NCBI RefSeq assembly: GCF_024345855.1
Contig: NZ_JAGQBX010000002.1
Location: 49,867-113,866, forward strand
From: Synechococcus sp. GreenBA-s
GTDB taxonomy: Bacteria; Cyanobacteriota; Cyanobacteriia; PCC-6307; Cyanobiaceae
DNA length: 64,000 nucleotides
Direction of reading: 5' to 3'
Each line of letters starts with the position of its first letter. Position 1 is the first letter of the stretch. Below are positions 6,751-15,277 of this stretch, piece after piece. The translations under genes and the position numbers were made by a program. The notes under the pieces are model-generated. The model was not told the DNA's origin, searched no databases, and saw only the letters and a program-made list of their open reading frames with translations.

Positions 6751-9033
6751 TCAGGGCCCCAGCAGCAGCGGCTCCAGCTCCAGATCCACCGCCACACCTG
6801 GATCCTCCACGTGGCGGGCCACCACCAGCCGGTGCCGGCCGGCCTCGAGGACGAAGCCGTCGCGGGCCTCATCGAAATAGGCCAGGCGACGCAGGGGGAT
6901 CGCCAGCCGCAGCCGCTCGCTCTGCTCCGGCTCCAGGGTGAGCCGCTGGAAGCCGATCAGGCTGCGGGCCGGCCGCTCCAGGGCTCGCCCCGGCGGCTCC
7001 AGATACACCTGCACCACCTCGTCGGCCACCATCGCGCCGGCGTTGTGCACCGTCAGCTCCAGCTGCAGTTGCAGTTGCAGAGCGGCCTGGGGATCCGCCG
7101 CCCCCGCGGGGGCCTCCACCAGCGCGGCGGCCAGCGCGCTGTGCTCGAAGGCCGCATAGGAGAGGCCGAAGCCGAAGGGGAAGGCGGCCGGGTGGCCGTC
7201 CCGCTGGAAGCGGCGGTAGCCGTGCCAGAGGTCGTAGGTGATCCGGCGGGTGCGCGGGTGGAAGGGGGGCAGCTGGGCGTGGTCGGTGGGCAGGGCGAAG
7301 GGCATCCGCCCCGAGGGCGACACGCGGCCCAGCAGCACATCCGCCAGGGCCTCACCCCCCTGCTGCCCCGGATACCAGAACAGCAGGATGGCCGGCACCA
7401 GGCGCCGCCAGGCCTCGCACAGGATGCCGCCGCCGCCCATCAGCACCACGACGGTGCGCGGGTTGGCGGCGGCCACGGCGCGGATCAGGGCCTCCTGGCG
7501 CGGCTCGAGGCTGAGCTCGGTGCGGTCGCCGGAGGCGAAATCCCCCCCCGGCCGGGCCGAGCCGAGGCTGGCCACCGCCGCGAAGCCGGCCGCCAGCTTC
7601 GACCACAGCGGCTGCAGGCGTGCCCGGCCGATGCGGCGCAGCAGGGGATCGGGCGGGGGCGTGTGGCGCAGGATCGGGGCGATGTCCCCGGCGTGGATGT
7701 GCTCGCCCTCATGGCGCCAGTCCAGCCCCACCACCAGCACCGCCACCTCGGCCTCGGTGGCCAGGGCGGTGGCCTCGGCCAGGTTGTGGCCGTCGCTGTG
7801 GCGGATCTGCAGCTGGGGCGCCGCAGCCCGCAGCCCCTCCAGGGGCGTCACCACCGAACCGGGGGCGGGGCGGGTGTCGGAGGAGCCGCGATCGCCGAGG
7901 TTGGCCGTGGCGGCCAGCGGGCCGATCACGGCGATCGAGCCGACGCCCGCCAGCGGCAGCAGCGGCCGGCCCTCCAGCAGCGGATCGTTCTGGAGCAGCA
8001 CGATCGCCTTGGTGGCGGCCTCCCGCGCCAGGGCCCGGTGCTCCGCACAGGCCCGCAGCGACGTTGGGTAGTCGCCAGGCGGCACCGAGAGCTGGGCCCG
8101 CAGCAGCCGCAGCACGGCATCGTCGATGCGACTGAGGGGCAGCGCACCGTTCGCCACCGCCTCCGGCAGACAGGCCTCGAACACCATCCGGAAGGGCATC
8201 TCCAGGTCCTGGCCCGCCAGCACGGCCGCCACGCCGTCCCGGACGCCGAAGATGAAGTCGGTGAGCACGAAGCCGCGGAAGCCCCAGCGCCGCTTGAGGA
8301 TGTCGTGCAGCAGAACGGGGTGCTGGCCGCACCAGTCGCCGTTGACGCTGTTGTAGGCGCTCATCACCGCCAGGGCGCCGGCCTCGATGCAGTCGCGGAA
8401 CTGGGGCAGGTAGAGCTCGTGCAACACCCGCGGTGTCGCCTGCACATCCACCCGGAAGCGGGCGCTGTCGATCGAGTTGAGGGCGAAGTGCTTGACGCAG
8501 GCGATGGCATGGCGGGCCACCCCGCGGCCCATGGCGGCACCCAGGACACCCACGTGCACGGGGTCTTCGCCATAGGTCTCCTGGGCGCGGCCCCAGCCGG
8601 GGTGGCGCAGCAGGTTCACGCACACCCCACCCAGCAGATTGGCGCCGAAGGAGCGGGTCTCGCGGGCCATGGCCGCGCCGATCCGCTCCTCCAGGTCGGG
8701 ATCCCAGCTGGCACCGCGGGCGATCGGCGGCGGGAAGGTGGTGGCGCCGCCCTCCAGCACCACGCCGCGGGGGCCATCCACGAAGTGCAGGCCGCCGATG
8801 CCCAGCCGCGGCACCACGCCGGCCGGCCAGGGGTGCTGGTGGGAGGCGTTGTGGAGCGCGATGTCCGCCATTCCCGACCAGAACGGCGTGTCGCCATCGA
8901 GCATCGCCAGCTTCTCGGCCAGCGTCAGCTGCTCCAGCAGGGCCCGGGCCCGCGGCTCATCGGCCGGGGCTCCGCACGCCTGGGGCTCGCGGCGGCGACC
9001 ATCGGCGGCGCTGGTCACGGCAGGACGGCACAC
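6751..9033 (-). CDS. Glycoside hydrolase family 3 beta-glucosidase-like enzyme
   Basis: This 760-residue GH3 enzyme has the N-terminal TIM-barrel motifs FVDGPRGV, WGRAQETYGEDP and KHFALN (181-186), with candidate nucleophile D259 in VLTDF where many family members have SDW. The middle (alpha/beta)6 sandwich and C-terminal fibronectin III-like domain are present, so the gene is full length. No signal peptide is obvious, which suggests a cytoplasmic enzyme. The start codon is GTG (9033), with another GTG at 9018. Members release glucose or other sugars from beta-glycosides; the exact substrate is unknown. Confidence 0.88.
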   Translation of the reverse strand: MCRPAVTSAADGRRREPQACGAPADEPRARALLEQLTLAEKLAMLDGDTPFWSGMADIALHNASHQHPWPAGVVPRLGIGGLHFVDGPRGVVLEGGATTFPPPIARGASWDPDLEERIGAAMARETRSFGANLLGGVCVNLLRHPGWGRAQETYGEDPVHVGVLGAAMGRGVARHAIACVKHFALNSIDSARFRVDVQATPRVLHELYLPQFRDCIEAGALAVMSAYNSVNGDWCGQHPVLLHDILKRRWGFRGFVLTDFIFGVRDGVAAVLAGQDLEMPFRMVFEACLPEAVANGALPLSRIDDAVLRLLRAQLSVPPGDYPTSLRACAEHRALAREAATKAIVLLQNDPLLEGRPLLPLAGVGSIAVIGPLAATANLGDRGSSDTRPAPGSVVTPLEGLRAAAPQLQIRHSDGHNLAEATALATEAEVAVLVVGLDWRHEGEHIHAGDIAPILRHTPPPDPLLRRIGRARLQPLWSKLAAGFAAVASLGSARPGGDFASGDRTELSLEPRQEALIRAVAAANPRTVVVLMGGGGILCEAWRRLVPAILLFWYPGQQGGEALADVLLGRVSPSGRMPFALPTDHAQLPPFHPRTRRITYDLWHGYRRFQRDGHPAAFPFGFGLSYAAFEHSALAAALVEAPAGAADPQAALQLQLQLELTVHNAGAMVADEVVQVYLEPPGRALERPARSLIGFQRLTLEPEQSERLRLAIPLRRLAYFDEARDGFVLEAGRHRLVVARHVEDPGVAVDLELEPLLLGP

Positions 9034-9128
9034 ACCGGAACCGTAGGCACGGCCTCCGGCGGCAGACCACGGGCCGGGCCCCTCAGCCGCAGAGCCGTGG
9101 CCCTCGGCTCAGGAGCGGCGCGCCTCGG

Positions 9129-9221
9129 TCACATCCAGTCGCAACCGCAACCGCCGCAGTCAGCGGCGAGACACAGCTGCCGCCCAGGCTCGGCCCAGCC
9201 CAGCGCTGGAGGCAGCGGCAT
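9129..9221 (-). CDS. Candidate 30-residue cysteine-rich peptide
   Basis: A short ATG-initiated frame encodes 30 residues ending CLAADCGGCGCDWM. It has four cysteines in its last 14 residues, in a C-x4-C-x2-C-x-C arrangement. It lies 95 bases upstream of the GH3 start on the same strand and diverges from the small gene at 9243. The clustered Cys/Gly tail is unlike background translation in this GC-rich sequence and could bind metal or be a modified peptide. Coding status is unproven. Confidence 0.3.
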   Translation of the reverse strand: MPLPPALGWAEPGRQLCLAADCGGCGCDWM

Positions 9222-9242
9222 GACGGAGTTCAAGACGAGGGA

Positions 9243-9482
9243 GTGCGCAGCAGCGATGACAGTCGCAGCGAGGCAGCGGTGAGGGGGAGCCAGTGGAGGG
9301 GCGAGCACCTGCTGACCCTGAACGCCGAGGAGGCCGCGGCCCTCGCCGATGCCTGTGCCCTGTTGCTGGTGGCCTCCGAGGCCGTTCCCGGCTGCCGCCT
9401 GCAGGCGGGGATGCAGAGGGTGCTGGCCGACGTGTTCGAGGCCCTGGCCCAGCCGGCCGAGTTTCCGGGCGAGGGCGGCTGA
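9243..9482 (+). CDS. Conserved-looking small hypothetical protein
   Basis: This 79-residue frame has a GTG start. It contains a helical, Ala/Leu-rich segment LTLNAEEAAALADACALLLVA, a single Cys pair and a C-terminal helix. Its amino-acid composition looks protein-like rather than like a shadow frame, and no competing ORF of better quality covers it. Function is not recognised. The start could lie further downstream near residue 20. Confidence 0.45.
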   Translation: MRSSDDSRSEAAVRGSQWRGEHLLTLNAEEAAALADACALLLVASEAVPGCRLQAGMQRVLADVFEALAQPAEFPGEGG

Positions 9483-9529
9483 GGACGGGGAAAGACCCGC
9501 CTTCACACCCGCCGGCCGGGACGTGACTC

Positions 9530-10123
9530 TCAGGCCAGCACCGGGAAGCAGCCCTTGAGGCCGTTCACCAGCATCTGCACGGCGATGGCGCTGAGCAGCA
9601 GCCCCATCAGGCGGCTGATCACCTTCTCCTGCAGTTCCCCCAGGGCGCGCCGCAGCGGCATCGACACCAGCAGCACCAGATAGATGCCGAGGGCCAGCAG
9701 GGCAATGATCCCGCTCAGGGCCAGCCGGCCGATCCACGCCTGCGGCGCCTCGGCCACCACCAGGGAGATGGCGCCGGGCCCCGCCAGCAGCGGCATCCCG
9801 ATCGGCACCACCCCCACCGTGCCGGCGTCGTTGTCGACCTCCGGGTGCCCCACCTCCAGGCCTTCGATCAGCCGCAGGCCGATGGGCAGCAGGATCAGGC
9901 CGCCGGCCACACGGAAGGAATCGAGGCTGATCGCGAACAGATCCAGCAGCGCCTGACCCCACCAGCAGGCCGCCAGCAAGGTGAACAGAAAAGTGAGCAC
10001 CGCCAGCCGGCTGATCCGCCGCACCCGGCCGGGCTCGCCCCCGGCCGCCTTGGCCACCACCGGCAGCGCCCCGATCGGCGAGCTGATCGCCAGCAGGCCC
10101 ACGGCGGTATTGATCAGGGCCAT
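9530..10123 (-). CDS. MarC-family integral membrane protein
   Basis: This 197-residue protein has about six hydrophobic segments. The N-terminal LLAISSPIGALPVV and the internal PIGMPLLAGPGAISLVV are the two related half-motifs of the MarC/UPF0056 family. The family is widespread and its transport function is undefined; an early link to multiple antibiotic resistance was not upheld. The ATG at 10123 gives the usual family length, while longer upstream reading lacks membrane character. Confidence 0.85.
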   Translation of the reverse strand: MALINTAVGLLAISSPIGALPVVAKAAGGEPGRVRRISRLAVLTFLFTLLAACWWGQALLDLFAISLDSFRVAGGLILLPIGLRLIEGLEVGHPEVDNDAGTVGVVPIGMPLLAGPGAISLVVAEAPQAWIGRLALSGIIALLALGIYLVLLVSMPLRRALGELQEKVISRLMGLLLSAIAVQMLVNGLKGCFPVLA

Positions 10124-10364
10124 GGCCGTGCCTGCGACGCCGCCATCCGCACCGTATCCCCGGAGGGCAGCCGGGCGGAGCGCCTGCCGAGGCGGCCCAC
10201 CGGTCGGTGAACACCCCGGCGCCCGTAGCAGCCATCGCCGCCGATCCGCACCAGACTGACTGAGAGAGCGGCTGGAGGGGGAGGCACTGCGCGGAGCCAG
10301 CAGCAGCGAGCCCGATCGCCCCGTCCCACGGCGCCCAACCCGGCTGGACCGGCAGAGCGGCTGG

Positions 10365-12290
10365 GTGCTGCTGGCTCTGCTGCTGATCGGCCTGTTCCTG
10401 GCGGATCTGGTGCTCCCCCGCGACATCGTCGTTCTGCCCTACTACTGGCTGCCGGTCGTGCTGGCGGCGGCCTTCGCCTCCCCCGCCCGGGTGCTGCTGC
10501 TGGCGGGGCTGGCCCTGGCCCTGTCGCTGGCCTCAGGGATCCACTGGGCCTTTTTCCCCTCGCTCGACTTCCTCTCCCGGCTGGTGGGCCTCACGGGCGT
10601 GGGGCTGACGGCGATCGTCGTGGCCGCGCGGCGCGGGCAGGGCGAGCGGGAGCTCAGGGCCACCCGGGACCAGTACCAGCTGCTGCTGGACCACTCCGCG
10701 GACATGATCTTCCGCTCCACACCGGAGGCGGTGTTTCAGTGGGTGTCGCCCTCGGCCCGCAGCCTGCTGGGCTACGCGCCGGAGCAGCTGGTGGGCCACT
10801 CCGCCGCCGAGATCATCGAGCCTGAGGACCTGCCACGGCTGCAGCGGGCCACCGAGCAGATCCTGGCCGGCCGGACGATCACCTACGAGCTGCGTCTGCG
10901 CAAGGCCAGCGGCGAACCGCTCTGGGTCTCCGTGGCCATCAAGCCCGTGCTCGATGGCGAGGGCCGCGTGATCGCCCGCGTCGGCAGCTGCCGCGACGTG
11001 CACGCGGCGGTGGAGGCCCGCCTGGCCCAGGTCCAGGCCGAGCAGCTGTTCCGGATGGCGATGGACAACGCCGCCGTGGGTCAGGGCCTGCTCGATCCCG
11101 GCGGGGGGATCCTGCGGGTGAATCAGGCCCTCTGCCAGTTCCTGGGCCGCGAGCCCGAGCAGCTGCTGCAGACCAGCTGGAGCGCCCTGATCGATCCCCA
11201 GGATCTGGCGGAGGAGCAGCGACTGTGGCGCGACCTGGAGACCAACCGGCGCAACAGCTACCGGCTGGTGGCCCGCTTCCACCGCCCGGATGGCTCGCCG
11301 GTGTGGGGGGATGTCTCGGTGAGCGGCATCCGCGACGCGGACGGTGCGCTGAGCACCACGATCGTGCAGATCACCGACATCAGCGCCCTCAAGCGGGTGG
11401 AGGCGGAGCGGGAGCGGGCCGCCACGTTCTACCTGCAGCTGCTCAACGACGCCCCGGCCCTGATCTGGCGCGCCGGCCAGGATGGTCTATGCGACTGGTT
11501 CAACGCCACCTGGCTGGCCTTCACCGGCCGCACGATGGAGCAGGAAAAGGGCAACGGCTGGTGTGAAGGGGTGCATCCGGACGATCTGGCGGGCTGCCTG
11601 CAGATCTATCTGGAGGCCTTTGCGGAGCGGCGCACCTTCGTGATGGAGTACCGCCTGCGCCGCCACGACGGCGAGTTCCGCTGGATCGCCGACAACGGCA
11701 TTCCCTTCACGGGCCTCGATGGCCGCTTCGGTGGCTACATCGGCTACTGCTTCGATGTGACCGAGCGCCGGCGTCAGGAGGAGGAGCTGGCCCGCCGCGC
11801 CGCCAGCGATCCCCTCACCGGCCTGCTCAACCGTCAGGAGATGCACAACCGGATCCAGGCGCTCCTGCGGCAGTTGCCCCGCACCGGCTCGCGGACGGCC
11901 GCGCTGTTCTGCGATCTGGATCACTTCAAGACCATCAACGACCGGTACGGCCACGCCGCCGGCGACGACCTGCTGCGTGACGTGGCCCGGCGGATCAGCG
12001 GCTGCCTGCGCGCCGGCGATCTGGCGGCCCGCGTCGGTGGCGATGAACTGCTGGTGGTGCTCGAAGGCGTGCAGGACCTGGACAACGCCGTGCAGATCGC
12101 CGAGAAGATCCGCAGGGCCATCGCCGAGCCGATCCCCACCGTCGCCGGCCCCCTGGCCATCACCGCCACGATCGGAGTGGCGGTGGCCCAGAACGGCGAG
12201 TCGGTGGAGGCGCTGATCGCCCGCGCCGACGGCGCCATGTATGCCGGCAAGGACCGCGGCCGCGACCGGGTGATCCCGATTCAGGCCTGA
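10365..12290 (+). CDS. Membrane PAS-PAS-PAS diguanylate cyclase
   Basis: This 641-residue signalling protein has N-terminal membrane helices (about 1-90), three PAS domains (about 100-215, 225-350 and 355-465) and a C-terminal GGDEF domain. The catalytic motif is GGDEL (558-562), a variant often still active. An upstream RAGD five residues before it matches the RxxD inhibitory site, so product feedback is likely. It should make c-di-GMP in response to a signal sensed by the PAS domains. The start is GTG at 10365; a start further upstream is possible. Its stop overlaps the stop of the convergent next gene by 10 bases. Confidence 0.85.
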   Translation: MLLALLLIGLFLADLVLPRDIVVLPYYWLPVVLAAAFASPARVLLLAGLALALSLASGIHWAFFPSLDFLSRLVGLTGVGLTAIVVAARRGQGERELRATRDQYQLLLDHSADMIFRSTPEAVFQWVSPSARSLLGYAPEQLVGHSAAEIIEPEDLPRLQRATEQILAGRTITYELRLRKASGEPLWVSVAIKPVLDGEGRVIARVGSCRDVHAAVEARLAQVQAEQLFRMAMDNAAVGQGLLDPGGGILRVNQALCQFLGREPEQLLQTSWSALIDPQDLAEEQRLWRDLETNRRNSYRLVARFHRPDGSPVWGDVSVSGIRDADGALSTTIVQITDISALKRVEAERERAATFYLQLLNDAPALIWRAGQDGLCDWFNATWLAFTGRTMEQEKGNGWCEGVHPDDLAGCLQIYLEAFAERRTFVMEYRLRRHDGEFRWIADNGIPFTGLDGRFGGYIGYCFDVTERRRQEEELARRAASDPLTGLLNRQEMHNRIQALLRQLPRTGSRTAALFCDLDHFKTINDRYGHAAGDDLLRDVARRISGCLRAGDLAARVGGDELLVVLEGVQDLDNAVQIAEKIRRAIAEPIPTVAGPLAITATIGVAVAQNGESVEALIARADGAMYAGKDRGRDRVIPIQA

Positions 12291-13027
12291 GGCTCCGGCG
12301 CCGAGCCGCCCTCGTCCGCGGTCCAGGCCAGGCCGGTGAGCGGCACCAGCACCTCCATCAGCTCGATCGGCCGCTCGGGGTCCGGTGGCACCAAGGCCAG
12401 CATCGTGGTGGCGTTGGGCCGGCTCTCGGGCCGCTCCGCGAAGATCTCCAGCGCCGCCATCGTCTGCTGCCAGAGACGGCTCTTGGCCTCCAGCAGCACG
12501 ACGAAGTCCTCCGGGCCCCAGCGGGCCCCAGCGCCGCGGCAGGGGTACTCATCGAGCAGATCGAGGATCTCCAGCTCCTGCAGGGGCGGGCTCAGCTGCT
12601 CGTCCCACACCAGCAGGCAGTTGCCATCGAGGGCATTGGCCTCCAGCGCGGCCGCCTGGCCGGCCAGGGCCCGCTGCAGCGCCGACTCACCGACATCGGG
12701 GCCGTAGTGGGGGGTGGGCTCGGCCTCGGGCTCGGCCTCGGCCTCCAGGTCGCTGTCGTCGCGCTCGATCGCACCGAGCAGGGCCTCCAGCACCAGCTGG
12801 ATCTCATCGTCCAGTTCCGCGCCATGGCTGGCCAGCAGGCTGGTGATCGCCTGCTCGATCGCCTCCGGCGGCAGCACCGCCGTCAGGGCCAGGGCGATGG
12901 CCTCCAGCACATCGCCGTCAGCGCCACCATCGGCGCCGTCCTCCTGCTCCGCCACCAGGTCGGGGTCCGCCAGGAAGCGCTCGATGGCGGTGAGCACCAG
13001 GGCCTGTTCCGGGGAGAGGCTGGACAT
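12281..13027 (-). CDS. Hypothetical acidic protein
   Basis: This 248-residue soluble protein is rich in Glu, Asp and Ala. A helical N-terminal half (about 1-95) is followed by an acidic Glu/Pro linker (EAEAEPEAEPTP near 100) and a more globular C-terminal half containing WGPEDFVVLLEAKSRLW. No enzyme motif was recognised. It has a clear ATG at 13027 and overlaps the diguanylate cyclase stop tail-to-tail. It could be an alpha-cyanobacterial conserved protein, but no function is assigned. Confidence 0.65.
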   Translation of the reverse strand: MSSLSPEQALVLTAIERFLADPDLVAEQEDGADGGADGDVLEAIALALTAVLPPEAIEQAITSLLASHGAELDDEIQLVLEALLGAIERDDSDLEAEAEPEAEPTPHYGPDVGESALQRALAGQAAALEANALDGNCLLVWDEQLSPPLQELEILDLLDEYPCRGAGARWGPEDFVVLLEAKSRLWQQTMAALEIFAERPESRPNATTMLALVPPDPERPIELMEVLVPLTGLAWTADEGGSAPEPQA

Positions 13028-13082
13028 GGCTGGAGCGGCGCACTGCCTGCAGCATGGCCAGCCCGGGCCCGGCGCGCCGCGC

Positions 13083-14639
13083 TCAGATCAGGGCCTGCAC
13101 GTGATCGGCGAGGCGCAGGGCCTGGGCGATCACGGTGAGGCCGATCCCCACCGCCGGACAGCTGGGGAACGTGCTGGCGTCTGCGATGTAGAGGTTGGCC
13201 AGCTCGTGGCATTGCCCCTGCAGATTCACCACGGAGCTGGTGGGGTCCGAGCCCATGCGGCAGGTGCCGCACACCTGGCCGATCGCCGAGAGCGGCGCCT
13301 CGCCGCGGGGATGGATCGGGAAGGGCTGCACCACCGTGTTGAGCGGATCGGCCTCCACCGCCTCCAGGGTGTCGAGCCAGCGGTAGACGAGCCGGTCGTG
13401 GGCCTCGCGGTTGTTGGCCGTGTAGTCGATCTGCAGGCTCTCACCCCGCAGCGTCACCCGGTTGGCGGGATCGGGCCGCACGGGGCTGCTCGCCCACCAG
13501 CAGATCGAGCGCCCCGCCAGCCGCTCCAGCACCGCGCTGGGCAGCAGCCGCGTCACCAGCGAGAGCACCGGCGGCGACTCGGCGAACAGCGGATCCTGCA
13601 GCACCCCGCCGCCACTCTGGATCGTGCCCAGCGGAAACGACACGTTGCTGTCGCCCCAGTAGAAGTCGTGCACGCCGAGGCAGCGGGCCTCACGGCCGCT
13701 GCTGGGGGCGGCCGCCCGCTGCAGGATCGCCGTGAGCTGGGGCTTCATCAGGTTGCGGCCCACCTGGCCCGAGCCGTTGGCCAGGCCCTGGGGATGGAGG
13801 TCGTTGGCGGAGCGCAACAGGATCTCGGCGCTGTTGATCGCCCCCGCCGCCAGCACCACCAGCTGGGCGCTGAACAGCCAGCGCTGGCCGTCGATCTCGG
13901 CCTCCACCCCCCGCACCTCCCGGCCGCTGGGGCTCACGTGCAGGCGGCGCACCCGGGCCCGCTCCCGCACCGTGACTGCCGCACTGGCACTGGCGTCGGC
14001 AGTGGCGTCGGGCCTGGGGTCGGCAGTGGCGCGGGCCAGGTCCACGCCGAACAGCTCGGCATCGCCCGTGGGATCCAGCGGCGACGTGCTCCAGCTCAGG
14101 GGCAACGGATGGGGGTGGGTTCCGGCCCGCTCCAGGGCGCCGCGCAGCTCCGCCATCAGCGGATCGAGGGGGCGGGGCTGCTGGGGGAAGGGTCCGCTGC
14201 GGGGCGGCGCCGTGGGGTCGCTGCCGGCCTGGCCGTGCACGCGGTAGAGGGCCTCGGCCCGGTCGTAGTAGGGGGCGACATCGGCGTAGCTGAGCTCCCA
14301 GCTGGGCAGCGGCCCCTCCTGCAGGGCCAGGGGGCCGAACTCCCGCTCGCGCATCCGCTCCAGCACGCCCCCCCAGATCTTGGTGTTGCCGCCGATGGCA
14401 TACACGGTCTGGGGAGAAAAGGGGTCGCCATCCGGGCCGAACCACTGTTCGCCGGGGTGGTAGCGATCCTTGCGGAACAGGTCGACATCGGCCACGTTCT
14501 GGTCCGCCAGGGCCATCACGCCGCCGCGCTCCAGCAGCAGCACCGAGCGGCCACTGGCGGCCAGGGCGCCGGCGAGGGTGCCGCCACCGGCGCCGCTGCC
14601 GATGATCAGAACGTCGTAGGAGCGGTCGTCGATGATCAT
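13083..14639 (-). CDS. GMC-family FAD oxidoreductase
   Basis: This 518-residue flavoprotein begins SYDVLIIGSGAGGGTLAGAL, the FAD dinucleotide-binding motif, followed by LLLERGG. Downstream AAGAINSAEILLRS matches the second GMC signature, and the C-terminal GTCRMGSDPTSSVVN and YIADASTFP match the GMC C-terminal domain. It is a dehydrogenase or oxidase of an alcohol-type substrate. It starts 2 bases after the ctaE stop, so it is the last gene of the oxidase operon; it might pass electrons toward that chain, but this is inference. Confidence 0.88.
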   Translation of the reverse strand: MIIDDRSYDVLIIGSGAGGGTLAGALAASGRSVLLLERGGVMALADQNVADVDLFRKDRYHPGEQWFGPDGDPFSPQTVYAIGGNTKIWGGVLERMREREFGPLALQEGPLPSWELSYADVAPYYDRAEALYRVHGQAGSDPTAPPRSGPFPQQPRPLDPLMAELRGALERAGTHPHPLPLSWSTSPLDPTGDAELFGVDLARATADPRPDATADASASAAVTVRERARVRRLHVSPSGREVRGVEAEIDGQRWLFSAQLVVLAAGAINSAEILLRSANDLHPQGLANGSGQVGRNLMKPQLTAILQRAAAPSSGREARCLGVHDFYWGDSNVSFPLGTIQSGGGVLQDPLFAESPPVLSLVTRLLPSAVLERLAGRSICWWASSPVRPDPANRVTLRGESLQIDYTANNREAHDRLVYRWLDTLEAVEADPLNTVVQPFPIHPRGEAPLSAIGQVCGTCRMGSDPTSSVVNLQGQCHELANLYIADASTFPSCPAVGIGLTVIAQALRLADHVQALI

Positions 14640-14641
14640 GG

Positions 14642-15277
14642 CTACCGCCACACGTAGAGCAGCAGGAACAGCACCACCCAGATCACGTCCACGAAGTGCC
14701 AGAACAGGCCTGCGGCCTGCAGGCCGCGGTGGCCGCCGCCGGAGCTGGGGGTGAGGGAGCGCACCAGCATCACGCCCATCAGCACGATGCCGGCCGCCAC
14801 ATGCAGGCCGTGGAAGCCGGTGAGCAGATAGAAGAGGTTGGCGAAGACGCCATCGGTGAAGCCGAAGGCGAGGCCACGCCACTCGAGCACCTGCCCCGCC
14901 AGGAACAGGGCCCCCATCGCCATCGTCAGCAGCCAGAAGCCACGGAACAGCCCCAGCCGGCCGCGCTCGAGGAAGTGCTCCGCCAGGGCGATGGTGCCGG
15001 AGCTGGAGAGCAGCACCGCCGTGTAGCGCAGCGGCTCGCGCCACTCCAGCCCCTCCACCCCGGCGGGATACCAGCTGAGGGAGCCGGTCTTGAGCACGGC
15101 GTAGCCGGCGAAGAACGCCAGGAACACCAGGCTCTCGGAGGCCAGGAACAGCACGAAGCCGGTGAGGCTGTGGTCCGGGTGGGCGTGGTGGCCGCTGCCA
15201 GGGGCCTCGCCGGGGCCGGGGGTGTTGCCGGGGCCGCGGCCCTCGCCGGGGGAGGCCCCGACACTGGTGCTGGTCAT
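14642..15277 (-). CDS. ctaE: Terminal oxidase subunit III (ARTO type)
   Basis: This 211-residue protein has a Gly/Pro/His-rich N-terminal tail (1-35) and five membrane helices. ASESLVFLAFFAGYA, LTGFHGLHVAAG and LFWHFVDVIWVVLF match the heme-copper oxidase subunit III family. Its ATG overlaps the ctaD stop by four bases (ATGA). It belongs to the CtaCDE complex whose subunit II lacks CuA ligands, so it is the CtaEII type of the cyanobacterial alternative respiratory terminal oxidase. Confidence 0.9.
   Translation of the reverse strand: MTSTSVGASPGEGRGPGNTPGPGEAPGSGHHAHPDHSLTGFVLFLASESLVFLAFFAGYAVLKTGSLSWYPAGVEGLEWREPLRYTAVLLSSSGTIALAEHFLERGRLGLFRGFWLLTMAMGALFLAGQVLEWRGLAFGFTDGVFANLFYLLTGFHGLHVAAGIVLMGVMLVRSLTPSSGGGHRGLQAAGLFWHFVDVIWVVLFLLLYVWR

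Noticed and set aside
6571..9282. A plus-strand ORF of 903 codons opposite the GH3 gene
   Set aside because: It is His/Gln/Gly-rich with no family signature; the GH3 frame has full catalytic motifs.
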